Shown here piece by piece: positions 8,029 through 18,608 of a DNA stretch of 64,000 bases. The notes under the pieces were generated by a model that did not search any database, had not been told where the DNA came from, and saw only the letters and a program-made list of their open reading frames with translations. Every line of letters starts with the position of its first letter. Position 1 is the stretch's first letter. Origin of the DNA: Rhodobacteraceae bacterium NBU2976 (GTDB lineage Bacteria; Pseudomonadota; Alphaproteobacteria; Rhodobacterales; Rhodobacteraceae); assembly GCA_023630215.1 (NCBI GenBank), contig JALPRQ010000001.1, forward strand, positions 1 through 64,000, written 5' to 3'. Both the position numbers and the translations under genes were made by a program.

Positions 8029-8775
8029 ATGTCAAAAACCGAGAACAAGCGTATCTATGCTATTGGCGATATCCACGGCTGCCTCGATGATCTGGTCGAG
8101 ATGCAAGCGCGGATCGCCAATGATCTGCGCACACGCCCTCACCCGGATCCAGTAACAATCTATGTCGGCGATTTTGTCGACCGCGGGCCGGACAGCAAGG
8201 GCGTCATCGCCAATCTGATGGCGGAACAGCAAAGTGACCAAAACACGGTTTTCCTGAAGGGGAACCACGACACGTTCATTTTCGATTTCCTAGATGATCC
8301 GTTTGGCCTGTCCACACCTGTCTTGCACTGGCTTGACTCTGCATTGGGGGGGGCGGCGACTTTGCGATCTTATGGGTTCGATGCGGCCCGCGAGGATATC
8401 CACGCGTTGGTCAAACACCATTTTCCCAAAGATCATCTGGACTTCCTCAACCAACTGGAACTCTGGCATGGGATTGGGGATTACGTCTTTGTCCATGCGG
8501 GCATCCGTCCGGGCATACCAATGAACAAGCAGGAAACCCGGGACCTGATCTGGATACGTGAACCGTTTTTGTCCCATAAAGGGGATCATGGTTTTATCGT
8601 GGTGCACGGTCATTCCCCGGTTCGCGACGTGGAAAACCACGGCAACCGGATTGCGATCGATACCGGCGCCGTATTCGGACGTGACCTGTCCTGTCTGGTA
8701 TTGGAAGACCAGTCGCAAATGATTCTGACCAAAACAGGGCTTTACCCATGTAACATTCAGCCCGGTCAATTATGA
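8029..8775 (+). CDS. Calcineurin-like metallophosphatase (PPP type)
   Basis: A 248-residue phosphoesterase with the complete metal-site motifs of the protein phosphatase/diadenosine tetraphosphatase family: GDIHG, GDFVDRGPDS, GNHD and VVHGHSP. A TTG at 7993 would add 12 residues, but the ATG at 8029 lies just before the first motif strand. The stop overlaps the ATG of the LicD-like gene (ATGA at 8772-8775), so it is the first gene of a three-gene unit with a LicD-like protein and a cytidylyltransferase. The substrate could be a protein, a nucleotide or a phosphorylated precursor used by the other two. Confidence 0.88.
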   Translation: MSKTENKRIYAIGDIHGCLDDLVEMQARIANDLRTRPHPDPVTIYVGDFVDRGPDSKGVIANLMAEQQSDQNTVFLKGNHDTFIFDFLDDPFGLSTPVLHWLDSALGGAATLRSYGFDAAREDIHALVKHHFPKDHLDFLNQLELWHGIGDYVFVHAGIRPGIPMNKQETRDLIWIREPFLSHKGDHGFIVVHGHSPVRDVENHGNRIAIDTGAVFGRDLSCLVLEDQSQMILTKTGLYPCNIQPGQL

Positions 8776-9386
8776 ACGAGCCATTTCGAATCCCGCCAAT
8801 CGATCAGGAGTCGGCAAAACTTGCATTGCTCCTGTTCGCGGACATCATGGCAGATCATTGCCCGTTTTTCTTGATCGATGGAACGCTATTGGGTGCGGTT
8901 CGTGACGGGGGGTTCATCACCTATGATACCGATATCGACGTTGGGGTCTGGTCCGAGGATTTTCAGCAACCAGCCCTTGATGCCCTGACTGAAAATGGTT
9001 TCCGTGTTCGGCGACAAATTGGTCCGAATGACCGTGGACTAAGTGTCAGTTTGGTCTGGAAAAATATCTATATCGATGTGTTTCCGTTTACGCGGGGCGA
9101 ATATTTTTCAACCGATATGAAGATGCCCAAGATTCATCTGCGTACCCGATTGCGTCCATTCGGACTGGCCCCAATCGAATTCTTGGGACATCACTTCCTG
9201 GCTCCTGACCCGCCGGAACAATATCTGGAAGATGGGTATGGTCCCGATTGGCGAACACCCGTCCAAAACTGGAGTTATCGCTATTCACCCCCAAATCTTT
9301 TTGTGGTCGGGGGACCGGTATCCAAGCTAAGATATGCGATCAAAAGATGGTATCGGCTGAACCGGTTAAGGCATCGAAATGAGTAG
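8772..9386 (+). CDS. LicD-like phosphotransferase / nucleotidyltransferase-fold protein
   Basis: A 204-residue protein of the LicD-like family. The core is LIDGTLLGAVRDGGF (residues 34-48) followed by YDTDIDVGVW (51-60), where the aspartates are the expected metal ligands of the nucleotidyltransferase fold. Known LicD proteins transfer phosphocholine from CDP-choline to surface glycans, and relatives handle other CDP-activated groups. Here it overlaps a phosphatase gene upstream and, by 8 bases, a CDP-precursor-type cytidylyltransferase gene downstream. A donor-making enzyme next to a LicD-like transferase is the expected pairing. The acceptor and group transferred are unknown. Confidence 0.8.
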   Translation: MNEPFRIPPIDQESAKLALLLFADIMADHCPFFLIDGTLLGAVRDGGFITYDTDIDVGVWSEDFQQPALDALTENGFRVRRQIGPNDRGLSVSLVWKNIYIDVFPFTRGEYFSTDMKMPKIHLRTRLRPFGLAPIEFLGHHFLAPDPPEQYLEDGYGPDWRTPVQNWSYRYSPPNLFVVGGPVSKLRYAIKRWYRLNRLRHRNE

Positions 9387-9783
9387 GCGCGTATATACAG
9401 ATGGTGTGTTTGACCTGTTCCACGCCAACCACCTGAAACTGCTGCGTGAAGCGGCGGCGCTGGGGGATTATCTTCTGGTTGGGGTGGCAACGGACAAGAT
9501 GACCGAAAGCTATAAACGCACCCCGGTGATTGGTGAAGCAGAGCGATTGGAAATCGTTACCGCCATCGATTGCGTGGACGAGGCGTTCTTGATTGATGGT
9601 ATCCCGGATGCCGCCAATTTGGAGGCAACGTTACAACGATATGACATCGACCTTGTTGTCTATGCGGGGGATGCCACCCCAGACTATTATCGACCGGCCG
9701 AGCAACGTGGGATCATGCATCGCCTGCCCTATCACGAAGGCACCAGCACCAGCAGTATCATTCAGCGGATAAAATCGCAGTAA
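9379..9783 (+). CDS. Cytidylyltransferase, TagD/GCT-like
   Basis: A 134-residue single-domain protein matching glycerol-3-phosphate cytidylyltransferases in length and layout. It starts MSRRVYTDGVFDLFHANH, goes on with LLREAAALGDYLLVGVATD, and ends with EGTSTSSII in place of the usual RTEGISTT loop. The nucleotide-binding HxGH motif reads HANH (His15, His18), so the glycine is replaced by asparagine. It probably makes a CDP-alcohol (CDP-glycerol, CDP-choline or similar) used by the LicD-like protein encoded just upstream. The substrate is an open question, more so with the motif change. Confidence 0.85.
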   Translation: MSRRVYTDGVFDLFHANHLKLLREAAALGDYLLVGVATDKMTESYKRTPVIGEAERLEIVTAIDCVDEAFLIDGIPDAANLEATLQRYDIDLVVYAGDATPDYYRPAEQRGIMHRLPYHEGTSTSSIIQRIKSQ

Positions 9784-9959
9784 AGAGACCCCTCCCGCCC
9801 GCCACCCCTGACGCTTTGCACCAGTTGCTCCCGTTGGGCGGGGTATCGGCGTTCGCATATGGCATTTCCATCAGATCAGAGGACCGCCGTAATACTCCAT
9901 GATCTACGTAAGGGACAACGTGGGTTTAATCATGGAACCACAGATAAGAAGCCGCTGCT

Positions 9960-11072
9960 TCAGCGATCACTGAAATCGACATCCACCCAGACGGGATAAT
10001 GGCGTGACACTTGTGTCAAAAGGTCTGCAATCTGCTGATCAGGTTCGGGCCAGAAAACCCCCGAACCCGTAATTGTCAGGCTGGCCGCTGGCAGCACATA
10101 ATCCACTCGCATGGGTCCGGGATCGTCCCAATTGGCCGTGTTTGTTCCTTGTCCTCCGGACGGCCGCGTGTCGTTGATCAATCGATCGGACAACAGGCTG
10201 CGAATAGGTTGCTTGAGCGACTCTCCCTGATCAGGGTCCGAGTTCATATCACCAAGCAAAACAAACGCACCGTCAAGGATCGGTCGATCCTCGCCCGCAT
10301 CATCGCGAAAGCTCATCCCATTGATGTAAAGTCGCCAGAAATCAATCTCGGCCCCGTTTCGGATTCCGTTCAGATCCTCTGGCCCATCAAACACGGGGGG
10401 CGTGGCATGAGACGCAAGAAGCGTCAATTTGGCGTCTCCAATCCTGACAGTCACATCGACATGCGAACGATAGGACATGGGCAAGACATCCCAGGCTTCG
10501 GCCGAGGGGAATGGACGACCCGCGTCATCAAGCGGCAAATCTGTCCCGGGCACATCGCGCAGCAACAAAGTTTCGAAACTGCGTATTGCTTCGAACGGAT
10601 ATCGTGACAAGATCAGTATGCCTTCGCTTCCCGGAAATCGTCCGAACCCCAACGCATCCGCCCATTCTTCGGTACGCCCGTCGCCATCCAGATCGAGCTC
10701 CGACGGTCGCCCCTGATTGCCCTTTGGCTGCAAGAAATAGGGATAGTTGATCGGCGTTACGCCTGTATTCAGGGCGACACGAAACGCGTCTGCGGCAAAA
10801 CCGTAATCATCCTGATCGAATTCCTGAAGCACAAGGATATCCGCATCCAATGCCTGAATGACGGAGATTGCCGCAAGAACCTGATCATCATCGCCGTCCA
10901 GGATGTCTTTCAAAAGGACACCAGGACCGCTGCGCCCCAGCGATATGTTATAGCTGGCGATACGCACCGTTTCGGCAGCGGAAACTGTCGGATACCAAAA
11001 CAGTAGGGCCAGCAGAAAGAAGCGTATCAGCCCCGGTATTGCGCTCTTCGGATAATTCGGGCGATCTTCCAC
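9960..11072 (-). CDS. Exported endonuclease/exonuclease/phosphatase family protein
   Basis: About 370 residues. After a hydrophobic signal (RFFLLALLFWYPTVSA) comes the EEP fold: TVRIASYNISLGR, DADILVLQEFDQDDYG, LTLLASHATPP, LLGDMNSDPDQ and RVDYVLP, which hold the metal and catalytic residues. The family covers nucleases and phospho- or sphingomyelin diesterases, so the substrate is not settled. An ATG at 11132 would overlap the upstream membrane protein gene by over 100 bases and put a long polar stretch before the signal; a GTG at 11072 gives a shorter lead, and I use it with moderate trust. It is probably cotranscribed with the membrane protein gene at 11027-11827. Confidence 0.8.
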   Translation of the reverse strand: MEDRPNYPKSAIPGLIRFFLLALLFWYPTVSAAETVRIASYNISLGRSGPGVLLKDILDGDDDQVLAAISVIQALDADILVLQEFDQDDYGFAADAFRVALNTGVTPINYPYFLQPKGNQGRPSELDLDGDGRTEEWADALGFGRFPGSEGILILSRYPFEAIRSFETLLLRDVPGTDLPLDDAGRPFPSAEAWDVLPMSYRSHVDVTVRIGDAKLTLLASHATPPVFDGPEDLNGIRNGAEIDFWRLYINGMSFRDDAGEDRPILDGAFVLLGDMNSDPDQGESLKQPIRSLLSDRLINDTRPSGGQGTNTANWDDPGPMRVDYVLPAASLTITGSGVFWPEPDQQIADLLTQVSRHYPVWVDVDFSDR

Positions 11073-11827
11073 ATTGCGCTGGCGCGCGCCAGCAAAGTCG
11101 TTGGAATGAATACCCAAAGAGTCGTTACCCATACCATGGCCTGGTTAGAGTTCAGAATATCTGCGGTCAGCAGGTCAGACCCATATTTAAGCGCGTATGG
11201 TAAAGCATAGATTAAGACAATTGCCAGAACGACATTGACAATCGCGTCCCGCTTCAGTCGGCTCGGCACCGCCATCGAATCCGAGGGCTGGAACATTGGC
11301 AGATTGACCCACAAGTTGAAATTGCGGCGATCCACTGGCCAGTTGAAAATCCACAAAAAGGACGAAAACAGAAAGGTCAGACCAAAGCCCACCACAAAAC
11401 TGACAGATGACGTCCAGACCAAAAGAACCGCTGAAGTGTCCGAGAATGTCGCCTCCTCGATCAGAAGGTCAATCATCTGCGCAACCGGAGAAAAGGCAAA
11501 ATCCAGCCTCGCCGCCAATTGTTGCGACCATTCCAGGATCGGCGCGTTTTCGATATTCAATTCTACCGCTCGGCAGACAAGCGTGATCGCTGTAATCTGA
11601 ATGGCCAATGTAAAGGCGCGAAACCGATTGTAGGGCGGGGCAAAACGGAAATCGACAAAGCCAGGGTTTTCAGAGCCATATTCAAAGACGGTAAAGATGC
11701 CGACGATCCCGCCAATGATCATCGCAAATTCCAGTGATCCCTGTGAAGCGCTGGCTAACAACAGTGAGGGAATGGTGACAATTGCCACCACCCAGATCGC
11801 TCTGAAGATCGCGCCTAATAAGCGCAT
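11027..11827 (-). CDS. Polytopic membrane protein of unknown function
   Basis: A 266-residue protein with about six hydrophobic segments: near residues 5-27, 33-50, 75-90, 130-160, 195-220 and 228-245. Polar loops contain RFAPPYNRFR and NWPVDRRNFNLW. I do not recognise a named family. Its 3' end overlaps the exported EEP-family gene by about 46 bases, and it lies 37 bases downstream of leuD on the same strand, so it may be read as the tail of the leu transcript. Confidence 0.72.
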   Translation of the reverse strand: MRLLGAIFRAIWVVAIVTIPSLLLASASQGSLEFAMIIGGIVGIFTVFEYGSENPGFVDFRFAPPYNRFRAFTLAIQITAITLVCRAVELNIENAPILEWSQQLAARLDFAFSPVAQMIDLLIEEATFSDTSAVLLVWTSSVSFVVGFGLTFLFSSFLWIFNWPVDRRNFNLWVNLPMFQPSDSMAVPSRLKRDAIVNVVLAIVLIYALPYALKYGSDLLTADILNSNQAMVWVTTLWVFIPTTLLARASAMWKIARIIRRAQYRG

Positions 11828-11864
11828 TCACACCCGCCCCGTCTGGTCCAGACGATTAATCCCT

Positions 11865-12470
11865 TTAAACCCAGGGCGCTTCAGCCCCGTATTTTTTTTC
11901 GAACGCATCAATTGCATCCGCTTTTTGCATTGTCAGACCAATATCATCTAAACCGTTCAATAAACAATGCTTTTTGAAGCTATCGACCTCGAATCGGATT
12001 TCTCCGCCATCTGGTCCGGTGATCACCTGATTCTCCAGATCAACCGTAACAACAGCGTTGGCGCCACGATTGGCATCATCCATCAGTTTGTCGACATCCT
12101 CCTGCGGTAATACTATCGGCAAGATGCCGTTTTTGAAGCAATTATTATAAAATATGTCGGCGAATGAGGTGGAAATGACACACCGGATACCGAAATCCGC
12201 TAGCGCCCAAGGGGCGTGCTCGCGGCTGGAGCCACAACCGAAATTGTCCCCCGCGACCAGAATTTGCGCATTCCGGTAAGCGGGTTTGTTGAGGACAAAA
12301 TCTTCGATCTCGTTACCCTGCCGGTCATAGCGCATCTCGTCGAAAAGATTGACGCCAAGGCCGGACCGTTTGATCGTTTTCAGGAACTGTTTGGGGATGA
12401 TCATATCCGTGTCGATATTGACCAGCGGCAAAGGTGCCGCAACCCCGGTGAGTTTGTCGAATTTTTCCAT
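11865..12470 (-). CDS. leuD: 3-isopropylmalate dehydratase small subunit
   Basis: Small subunit of isopropylmalate isomerase, which converts 2-isopropylmalate to 3-isopropylmalate in leucine synthesis together with LeuC. The 201-residue product starts [20 protein letters not shown] and has the aconitase swivel-domain loop [17 protein letters not shown] start at 12497 would add nine atypical residues, so I take 12470. LeuC is encoded upstream on the same strand, but a patatin-like gene of about 1 kb lies between them. The stop codon of that gene sits at 12497-12499. Confidence 0.95.
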   Translation of the reverse strand: MEKFDKLTGVAAPLPLVNIDTDMIIPKQFLKTIKRSGLGVNLFDEMRYDRQGNEIEDFVLNKPAYRNAQILVAGDNFGCGSSREHAPWALADFGIRCVISTSFADIFYNNCFKNGILPIVLPQEDVDKLMDDANRGANAVVTVDLENQVITGPDGGEIRFEVDSFKKHCLLNGLDDIGLTMQKADAIDAFEKKYGAEAPWV

Positions 12471-12496
12471 AGTTTTACCCGCTTTCGCGGCCTCCA

Positions 12497-13492
12497 TTAC
12501 CAGCGATTGACCATATCAATCGCATCATTCCAGTGATATGTGTTTTGTCCATTGATCACGGCGTCGATTGCCTCGTCCATGATCTGATAGTCTGCTTTTG
12601 TGTATTCATCGAGCGCCACTGCCTTGCTCAGCACCGGATTGATGCGGACCAGTTGGTTGTGCAGGATATTTTCCGTGATTTTTCCCAGATTTTGCGATGC
12701 TGCATCCAATGTCAGGTTCAGCAATGAAAATGCCGGTGCGCCGTCGCGGGCCCAGGGGCGCATCCAATAGCTTGCCCCCCAATCAAGCGGATTGGTTATG
12801 GCCTTGGGTGGGATGCCTTCAGGTGACACACCTGTCCCGATCGAGATGATCTCGATATCTGCCAACCCATTGACACCCGGCTTGGAGAGCGCCACCTCGA
12901 TCCCGTTCAGGACCGGGTTGTTGGCAAAAGTCCCGCCATCAGCGAAATACCCGAATCCCGGAATGTCATGCGGTGGGAAATAGGCAGGGGCCGCCGATGT
13001 GGCGAGTGCCGCATCCAGCAGTTGCACGTTTGAAAAGTCACCCCCGACTCCTTCGGTATTGAGGGTTTGTGGCATCCATTGATTTGGTGTCCGGGACGTA
13101 TCCCAAAGCTGCGCCGTGTTCACGGCCAGCAGCTTTTTCAGCTGCCCGATTGTTGTGGTGCCAAGATGTGGGGACAGGATTTTCACCAGTCCGGTCGCCT
13201 TGTAGGCAGACCCCAGTATCCCCGGGCTTTCCGGCATCGGCTGCCCGCCTGCTTGCGCCTCGAAGCGCGCTTGCAACTCCTCTTTCGTGAGCCAACCATT
13301 CTTGGTGAAAATCGTCGCGGCATCATTGGTATAGATATCGACCACCGTGTCGATACTGACATTGTTCGCCAGCGCGATAGAGATCAGCCCGCCGGTTGAT
13401 GTCCCTGCGAACCCGTCGACCTTGTCCAGCAATTTGCCGCCAGTCGCCGTGTTCAGCGCCTGAATAAGCTTGCTGGAGATATACCCCCGCAC
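12497..13492 (-). CDS. Patatin-like phospholipase, start codon unclear
   Basis: A 331-residue frame from the first ordinary start (GTG at 13492). It contains the nucleophile elbow GTSTGG and the second dyad member in [12 protein letters not shown], so it is a patatin-like lipid acyl hydrolase. The conserved oxyanion segment DGGGVRG, however, straddles this GTG: the frame stays open upstream and reads FKLLSCDGGG before it. No ATG, GTG or TTG precedes that segment in frame; an ATA at 13526-13528 sits where the start would be expected. The gene therefore uses a rare start, has lost its start by one base change, or there is a sequence error. It lies between leuC and leuD on the same strand. No signal peptide is seen. 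Confidence 0.82.
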   Translation of the reverse strand: MRGYISSKLIQALNTATGGKLLDKVDGFAGTSTGGLISIALANNVSIDTVVDIYTNDAATIFTKNGWLTKEELQARFEAQAGGQPMPESPGILGSAYKATGLVKILSPHLGTTTIGQLKKLLAVNTAQLWDTSRTPNQWMPQTLNTEGVGGDFSNVQLLDAALATSAAPAYFPPHDIPGFGYFADGGTFANNPVLNGIEVALSKPGVNGLADIEIISIGTGVSPEGIPPKAITNPLDWGASYWMRPWARDGAPAFSLLNLTLDAASQNLGKITENILHNQLVRINPVLSKAVALDEYTKADYQIMDEAIDAVINGQNTYHWNDAIDMVNRW

Positions 13493-13528
13493 GCCGCCAC
13501 CATCACAAGAAAGTAGTTTGAATGCTAT
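13493..13528 (-). other. In-frame upstream extension of the patatin gene with ATA at the expected start
   Basis: Twelve codons upstream of the GTG at 13492 encode (ATA)AFKLLSCDGGG, completing the patatin DGGGxRG oxyanion motif with the first residues of the frame. AAAAGG (13539-13544 region) lies about 10 bases before the ATA, placed like a ribosome binding site. A stop codon in frame occurs a little further upstream, and no canonical start lies between it and the motif. One change, ATG to ATA, would explain the layout. Confidence 0.6.
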
Positions 13529-13606
13529 TGTCTCTATCCTTTTATCCGAAAACCCCTCGGCACAACGATATCACGTGCCGAGGATTTCCCGAAATGAAAC
13601 ACTGGC

Positions 13607-15025
<1,419 letters not shown>

Positions 15026-15283
15026 GATAATTCCTCGTAGCGGGTAGGTTTGAACTGGCGACAGGAAACCCTGCGCTTACGTGCACAGTGCGAGGATCAC
15101 GCTCTCCGCATGAAACCGCCATGGCAGGCGGGTATGGTCGTCCAGATCAAATACGCGAGTCATGCGGGCGGTTATAGACATGTTGCCGTGGCGGGGCAAG
15201 CGGGACAACCAACCGCCCGGAATCAAGGCGCAGCCGCCGGCTAAGCGCTTGCCCGACCACTTGGGCAGACGCTCGCCCTTCCT
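15026..15283 (-). promoter_or_regulatory. Region upstream of leuC with nested inverted repeats
   Basis: This non-coding stretch lies between leuC and the carboxypeptidase gene. GGGCGGTT (15166-15173) pairs with AACCGCCC (15211-15218), and inside the loop TTGCC pairs with GGCAA. A second GCCC/GGGC pair lies near 15252-15269. It must contain the leuC promoter and perhaps the end of the carboxypeptidase gene's upstream operon. I found no clear leader peptide with a run of leucine codons. A structured leader is possible but not shown. Confidence 0.3.
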
Positions 15284-16768
15284 TTACAGGTCGTAAATAT
15301 CCCCAAACTTCTTCTTCAGATAAGCCAGTAACGGTTCACCAGTCGGTTTGTGCCCGACTGCGTCCGAGATGATCTGTTCTGGTGGCACTTCGTGGGCGCG
15401 TTTGTGGACATGTTTCTCCACCCAGCCCATTGCCGCCGACGTGTCCCCTTTGGAAATCCCGTCATCCAGATCGGGAATATCTGCCCGCATAGCGGCGTAC
15501 AGCTCACCCGCGTAGATATTGCCCAGACTATAAGTCGGGAAATAACCGAACAGGCCCACGGACCAGTGCACATCCTGCAACACGCCATGCGCGGCATCCG
15601 GCACCTCGACCCCGAAATCGCGCAGGAACCTCTCGTTCCAAGCGCCTTCCAGATCTTTTACATCCAGATACCCGCGCACCATCTCGCGCTCCAGCTCGAA
15701 CCGTAGCAGCACGTGCAAATTATAATGCACCTCGTCCGCCTCGGTGCGAATGAAGCCCGTCTCCACCCGGTTGGCAGCGTGATAGAGTTCCTCAGGCGTC
15801 TCGATCCCAAATGGTTCCAGCTCTTGTTCCATCACGTGGAACATCCATCTGGTGAATTCACGGCTGCGCCCGATCTGGTTTTCGGCCATGCGCGACTGGC
15901 TTTCATGCACACCCATAGAGGCATATTTGCCCGCCGGAGTCCCCGCCAGATCCAGCGGCATATTCTGTTCGTACCGCGCGTGGCCAATCTCGTGAATCGT
16001 GGAATAGAAGCAGTTGAACACGTCTTCCTCGGCCACGCGCGTGGTGATGCGGCTGTCGTTATTGTGGCCGCTGGAAAACGGATGGACGGAATAGTCCAGA
16101 CGCCCGGCCTCCCAATCATAAGAAAACGCATCTGCCAGACGCCGCGCCACGGCCATCTGCCGCTCCGCCGGGTGGCGACCCAACACACGGGGCATGGTCA
16201 GGCCTTTTTCCGCAATCGCGCCGCGCAATTCGGTCAGGCCGGGACGGATCGAGGATAACAATTCCAGCAACGGACCCGATTTCATCCCCGGTTCAAAATC
16301 ATCGAGCAGCGCATCATACGGGTCCCCGTCCGACAGGCATTTCGCCTCCTCCCGCTTCAGGTCCAGGACTTTTTCCAAGGTGGGCGCAAAATCGGCGAAC
16401 TTGTTCGCGGCCCGCGCATCGGCCCAGACTTGCTGCGCTCCCGCGGTCACGCGGGCTATCTCGGTCGCCAGTTTCGCCGGGATCTTCGTGGCGCGGTTAT
16501 ACGTCTTCTGACTTTCCGCGACATTCATCTTTTCCGCATCATTCAGCGGCCCGGTATCGACCGCCGCGATTAGGTCGGCAAATTCGGTTGCCGTGCGCCG
16601 CGCATGGATCGTTGCCTCCAGCGCCGCCACCTGTTCGGAGCGTTGCGCATTCCCCTTGCGAGGCATCATGACCTCTTGATCCCACATCAGGACGCCGCCG
16701 ATCTCCTCCAGCGAAGAGGTGGTTTTCACATAGGCAATCAGGTCATCATAGGCAGAGTTGCTCATCAT
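15284..16768 (-). CDS. Carboxypeptidase Taq family (M32) metallopeptidase
   Basis: Zinc carboxypeptidase of family M32, cytoplasmic, removing C-terminal residues from peptides. About 494 residues, the normal family length. The zinc motif HEIGHARYEQN (HExxH) is present, along with upstream SSGHNNDSRITTR and downstream GVHESQSRMAENQIGRS segments typical of the family. The open frame extends to 16873, but the run ATGATGATG at 16763-16771 follows the ribosome binding site GGAAGGAT and gives the expected N terminus SNSAYDDLIAYVKTT. Which of the three ATGs is used is uncertain. It is divergent from the DUF1801 gene. Confidence 0.93.
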   Translation of the reverse strand: MMSNSAYDDLIAYVKTTSSLEEIGGVLMWDQEVMMPRKGNAQRSEQVAALEATIHARRTATEFADLIAAVDTGPLNDAEKMNVAESQKTYNRATKIPAKLATEIARVTAGAQQVWADARAANKFADFAPTLEKVLDLKREEAKCLSDGDPYDALLDDFEPGMKSGPLLELLSSIRPGLTELRGAIAEKGLTMPRVLGRHPAERQMAVARRLADAFSYDWEAGRLDYSVHPFSSGHNNDSRITTRVAEEDVFNCFYSTIHEIGHARYEQNMPLDLAGTPAGKYASMGVHESQSRMAENQIGRSREFTRWMFHVMEQELEPFGIETPEELYHAANRVETGFIRTEADEVHYNLHVLLRFELEREMVRGYLDVKDLEGAWNERFLRDFGVEVPDAAHGVLQDVHWSVGLFGYFPTYSLGNIYAGELYAAMRADIPDLDDGISKGDTSAAMGWVEKHVHKRAHEVPPEQIISDAVGHKPTGEPLLAYLKKKFGDIYDL

Positions 16769-16854
16769 CATATCCTTCCCGGTTTGCGCCAACCTTACGG
16801 GCCGGAACAGGAAATTCAATTCGATTCCGTGCGGTTTTGGGATAGGATGCGGGC

Positions 16855-17214
16855 ATGAGCACAAAACCCACAACGGTAGACGCCTATATGGACGCGCTCG
16901 CGCCGGATCACCGGGCGATCATGGATACGGTGCGCACCATCGTGATAACCCGTGTACCGGGGGCCGAGGAATGCCTTAGCTATGGCGTCCCGTCCTTTCG
17001 GAAAGGCGGGAAGCTGTTCTTCCATTATTCGACCTTCAAGGCACATCTGGGCATCTACCCGCCCCTGCCCGCTGATCATCCTTTACGGCCAAAGATGGCC
17101 CCCTATGCCAACGAGAAGGGGAATATGAAATTCCTGTTCAAGGATGACATTCCCTATGACCTAATTGGCGATCTGGCCGAGGCATTGGCACAGGAATACG
17201 GTCAAGGGGGCTAG
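16855..17214 (+). CDS. DUF1801 domain protein
   Basis: A 119-residue protein of the DUF1801/YdhG-like fold. It shows the family-typical stretches VDAYMDALAPDHRAIMDTVR, SYGVPSFRKGGKLFFHYSTF and HLGIYPPLP. Members are small cytoplasmic proteins of unknown biochemical role with a frataxin-like fold. It lies 53 bases upstream of pmbA, possibly in the same transcript. Confidence 0.85.
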   Translation: MSTKPTTVDAYMDALAPDHRAIMDTVRTIVITRVPGAEECLSYGVPSFRKGGKLFFHYSTFKAHLGIYPPLPADHPLRPKMAPYANEKGNMKFLFKDDIPYDLIGDLAEALAQEYGQGG

Positions 17215-17267
17215 AACCCCGCGCGCGCATCGCTTATCTGCTTCGGGACCACCCGAAAGGATTTGCC

Positions 17268-18608
17268 ATGTCTGACCTTCATATCCTGACCGCCATGCTG
17301 CTGGACGCAGCCGGAAAAGCCGGGGCTGACAGCGCCGATGCGATCGCCGTTCGGGGCGACAGCCAGTCGATCGAGGTGCTGAATGGCAAGCTGGAACATG
17401 CGGAACGGTCCGAAGGGGTCGATATTGGCCTGCGTGTGATGGTTGGCAAACGGCAGGCATGTGTGTCGTCTTCGGACACGCGCGAAGATACGATGCGGGC
17501 TATGGCTGAACGCGCAGTGGCCATGGCCAAGGAAGCGCCCGAGGACCCCTATTGCGGCCTTGCCGATCCCGATCAGCTGGCAACGAGCTGGCCCACCGAC
17601 CTAGAACTCGCTGACCCCGCAGATGCGCCCTCTTCAGCGGCGCTGATGGAACAGGCGCTAGAGGCCGAGGCCGCCGCGCAAGCGGTCAAAGGGGTCAGCA
17701 AGGTCGACAGCGCCGGGGCGGGTTATTCCGCCAACGAAATCCATCTGGCTGCAACGAACGGGTTTTCTGGCGGGTATAAGCGAACGTCTACATCCGTGTC
17801 CTGCGTGGCGATTGCGGGCGAGGGCTTGCAGATGGAGCGCGATTACAAAGGCGAAGGGCGAGTGTTCGCCGCCGACATGCCATCGGCCACAGATATCGGG
17901 CGGGAGGCTGGCGAACGTGCTGTGGCCCGGTTTGGTGCAACCAAACCCAAAACCGGGGCCTATCCGGTTCTGTTTGACGAACGTATCGCCGCCAGCCTGA
18001 TCGGCCATCTGGTCAGCGCCACCAACGGAACGATGATCGCGCGGGGGTCCAGCTGGGCGAAGGATTTGCTGGGCGAACAAGTGCTGCCTGTTGGCATGGA
18101 TTTGATCGAGGACCCGCATCGTCGCCGAATCTCGGGTTCCAAACCGTTTGACGCCGAAGGCTTGCCCACCCATCGTCGGGTGATCGTTGAAAACGGTATT
18201 CTGCAAGGGTGGACACTGGATCTCGCAACCGGGCGAAAGCTTGGGTTGGACAGCACAGCCAACGCGTCTCGTGGGACATCAGCCCCGCCATCGCCCAGCG
18301 TCGGAAACCTGTCACTGACACAGGGCAAGCAAACACGGGATGACCTGATAGCCCAAATGGGGACAGGTCTGATCGTGACCTCGATGATCGGATCGACCAT
18401 CAATCCGAATACCGGGGATTACTCGCGCGGGGCATCGGGATTCTGGGTCGAGAACGGTGTGATCACCGGGCCCGTCAACGAATGCACCATCGCCGGAAAC
18501 CTGCGCGATTTCCTACTGCGCATGACCCCCGCCAACGACGCCGAGACATATCGCTCCCGCGTTGTGCCCTCGCTTCTGGTCGAAGGATTGACCCTTGCCG
18601 GGAACTGA
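17268..18608 (+). CDS. pmbA: TldE/PmbA metalloprotease-related protein
   Basis: A 446-residue member of the TldD/PmbA (U62) family. In enterobacteria TldE pairs with TldD to process peptide antibiotics and antitoxins; TldE itself lacks the metal-binding HExxxH helix, and I see none here, which fits PmbA rather than TldD. It has IAVRGDSQSIEVLNGKLEHA near the N terminus and GLIVTSMIGSTINPNTGDYS plus the GFWVENGVITGPV segment near the end. The ribosome binding site GAAAGGA precedes the ATG. No tldD is in the window. Its end overlaps the next gene by 14 bases. Confidence 0.93.
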   Translation: MSDLHILTAMLLDAAGKAGADSADAIAVRGDSQSIEVLNGKLEHAERSEGVDIGLRVMVGKRQACVSSSDTREDTMRAMAERAVAMAKEAPEDPYCGLADPDQLATSWPTDLELADPADAPSSAALMEQALEAEAAAQAVKGVSKVDSAGAGYSANEIHLAATNGFSGGYKRTSTSVSCVAIAGEGLQMERDYKGEGRVFAADMPSATDIGREAGERAVARFGATKPKTGAYPVLFDERIAASLIGHLVSATNGTMIARGSSWAKDLLGEQVLPVGMDLIEDPHRRRISGSKPFDAEGLPTHRRVIVENGILQGWTLDLATGRKLGLDSTANASRGTSAPPSPSVGNLSLTQGKQTRDDLIAQMGTGLIVTSMIGSTINPNTGDYSRGASGFWVENGVITGPVNECTIAGNLRDFLLRMTPANDAETYRSRVVPSLLVEGLTLAGN

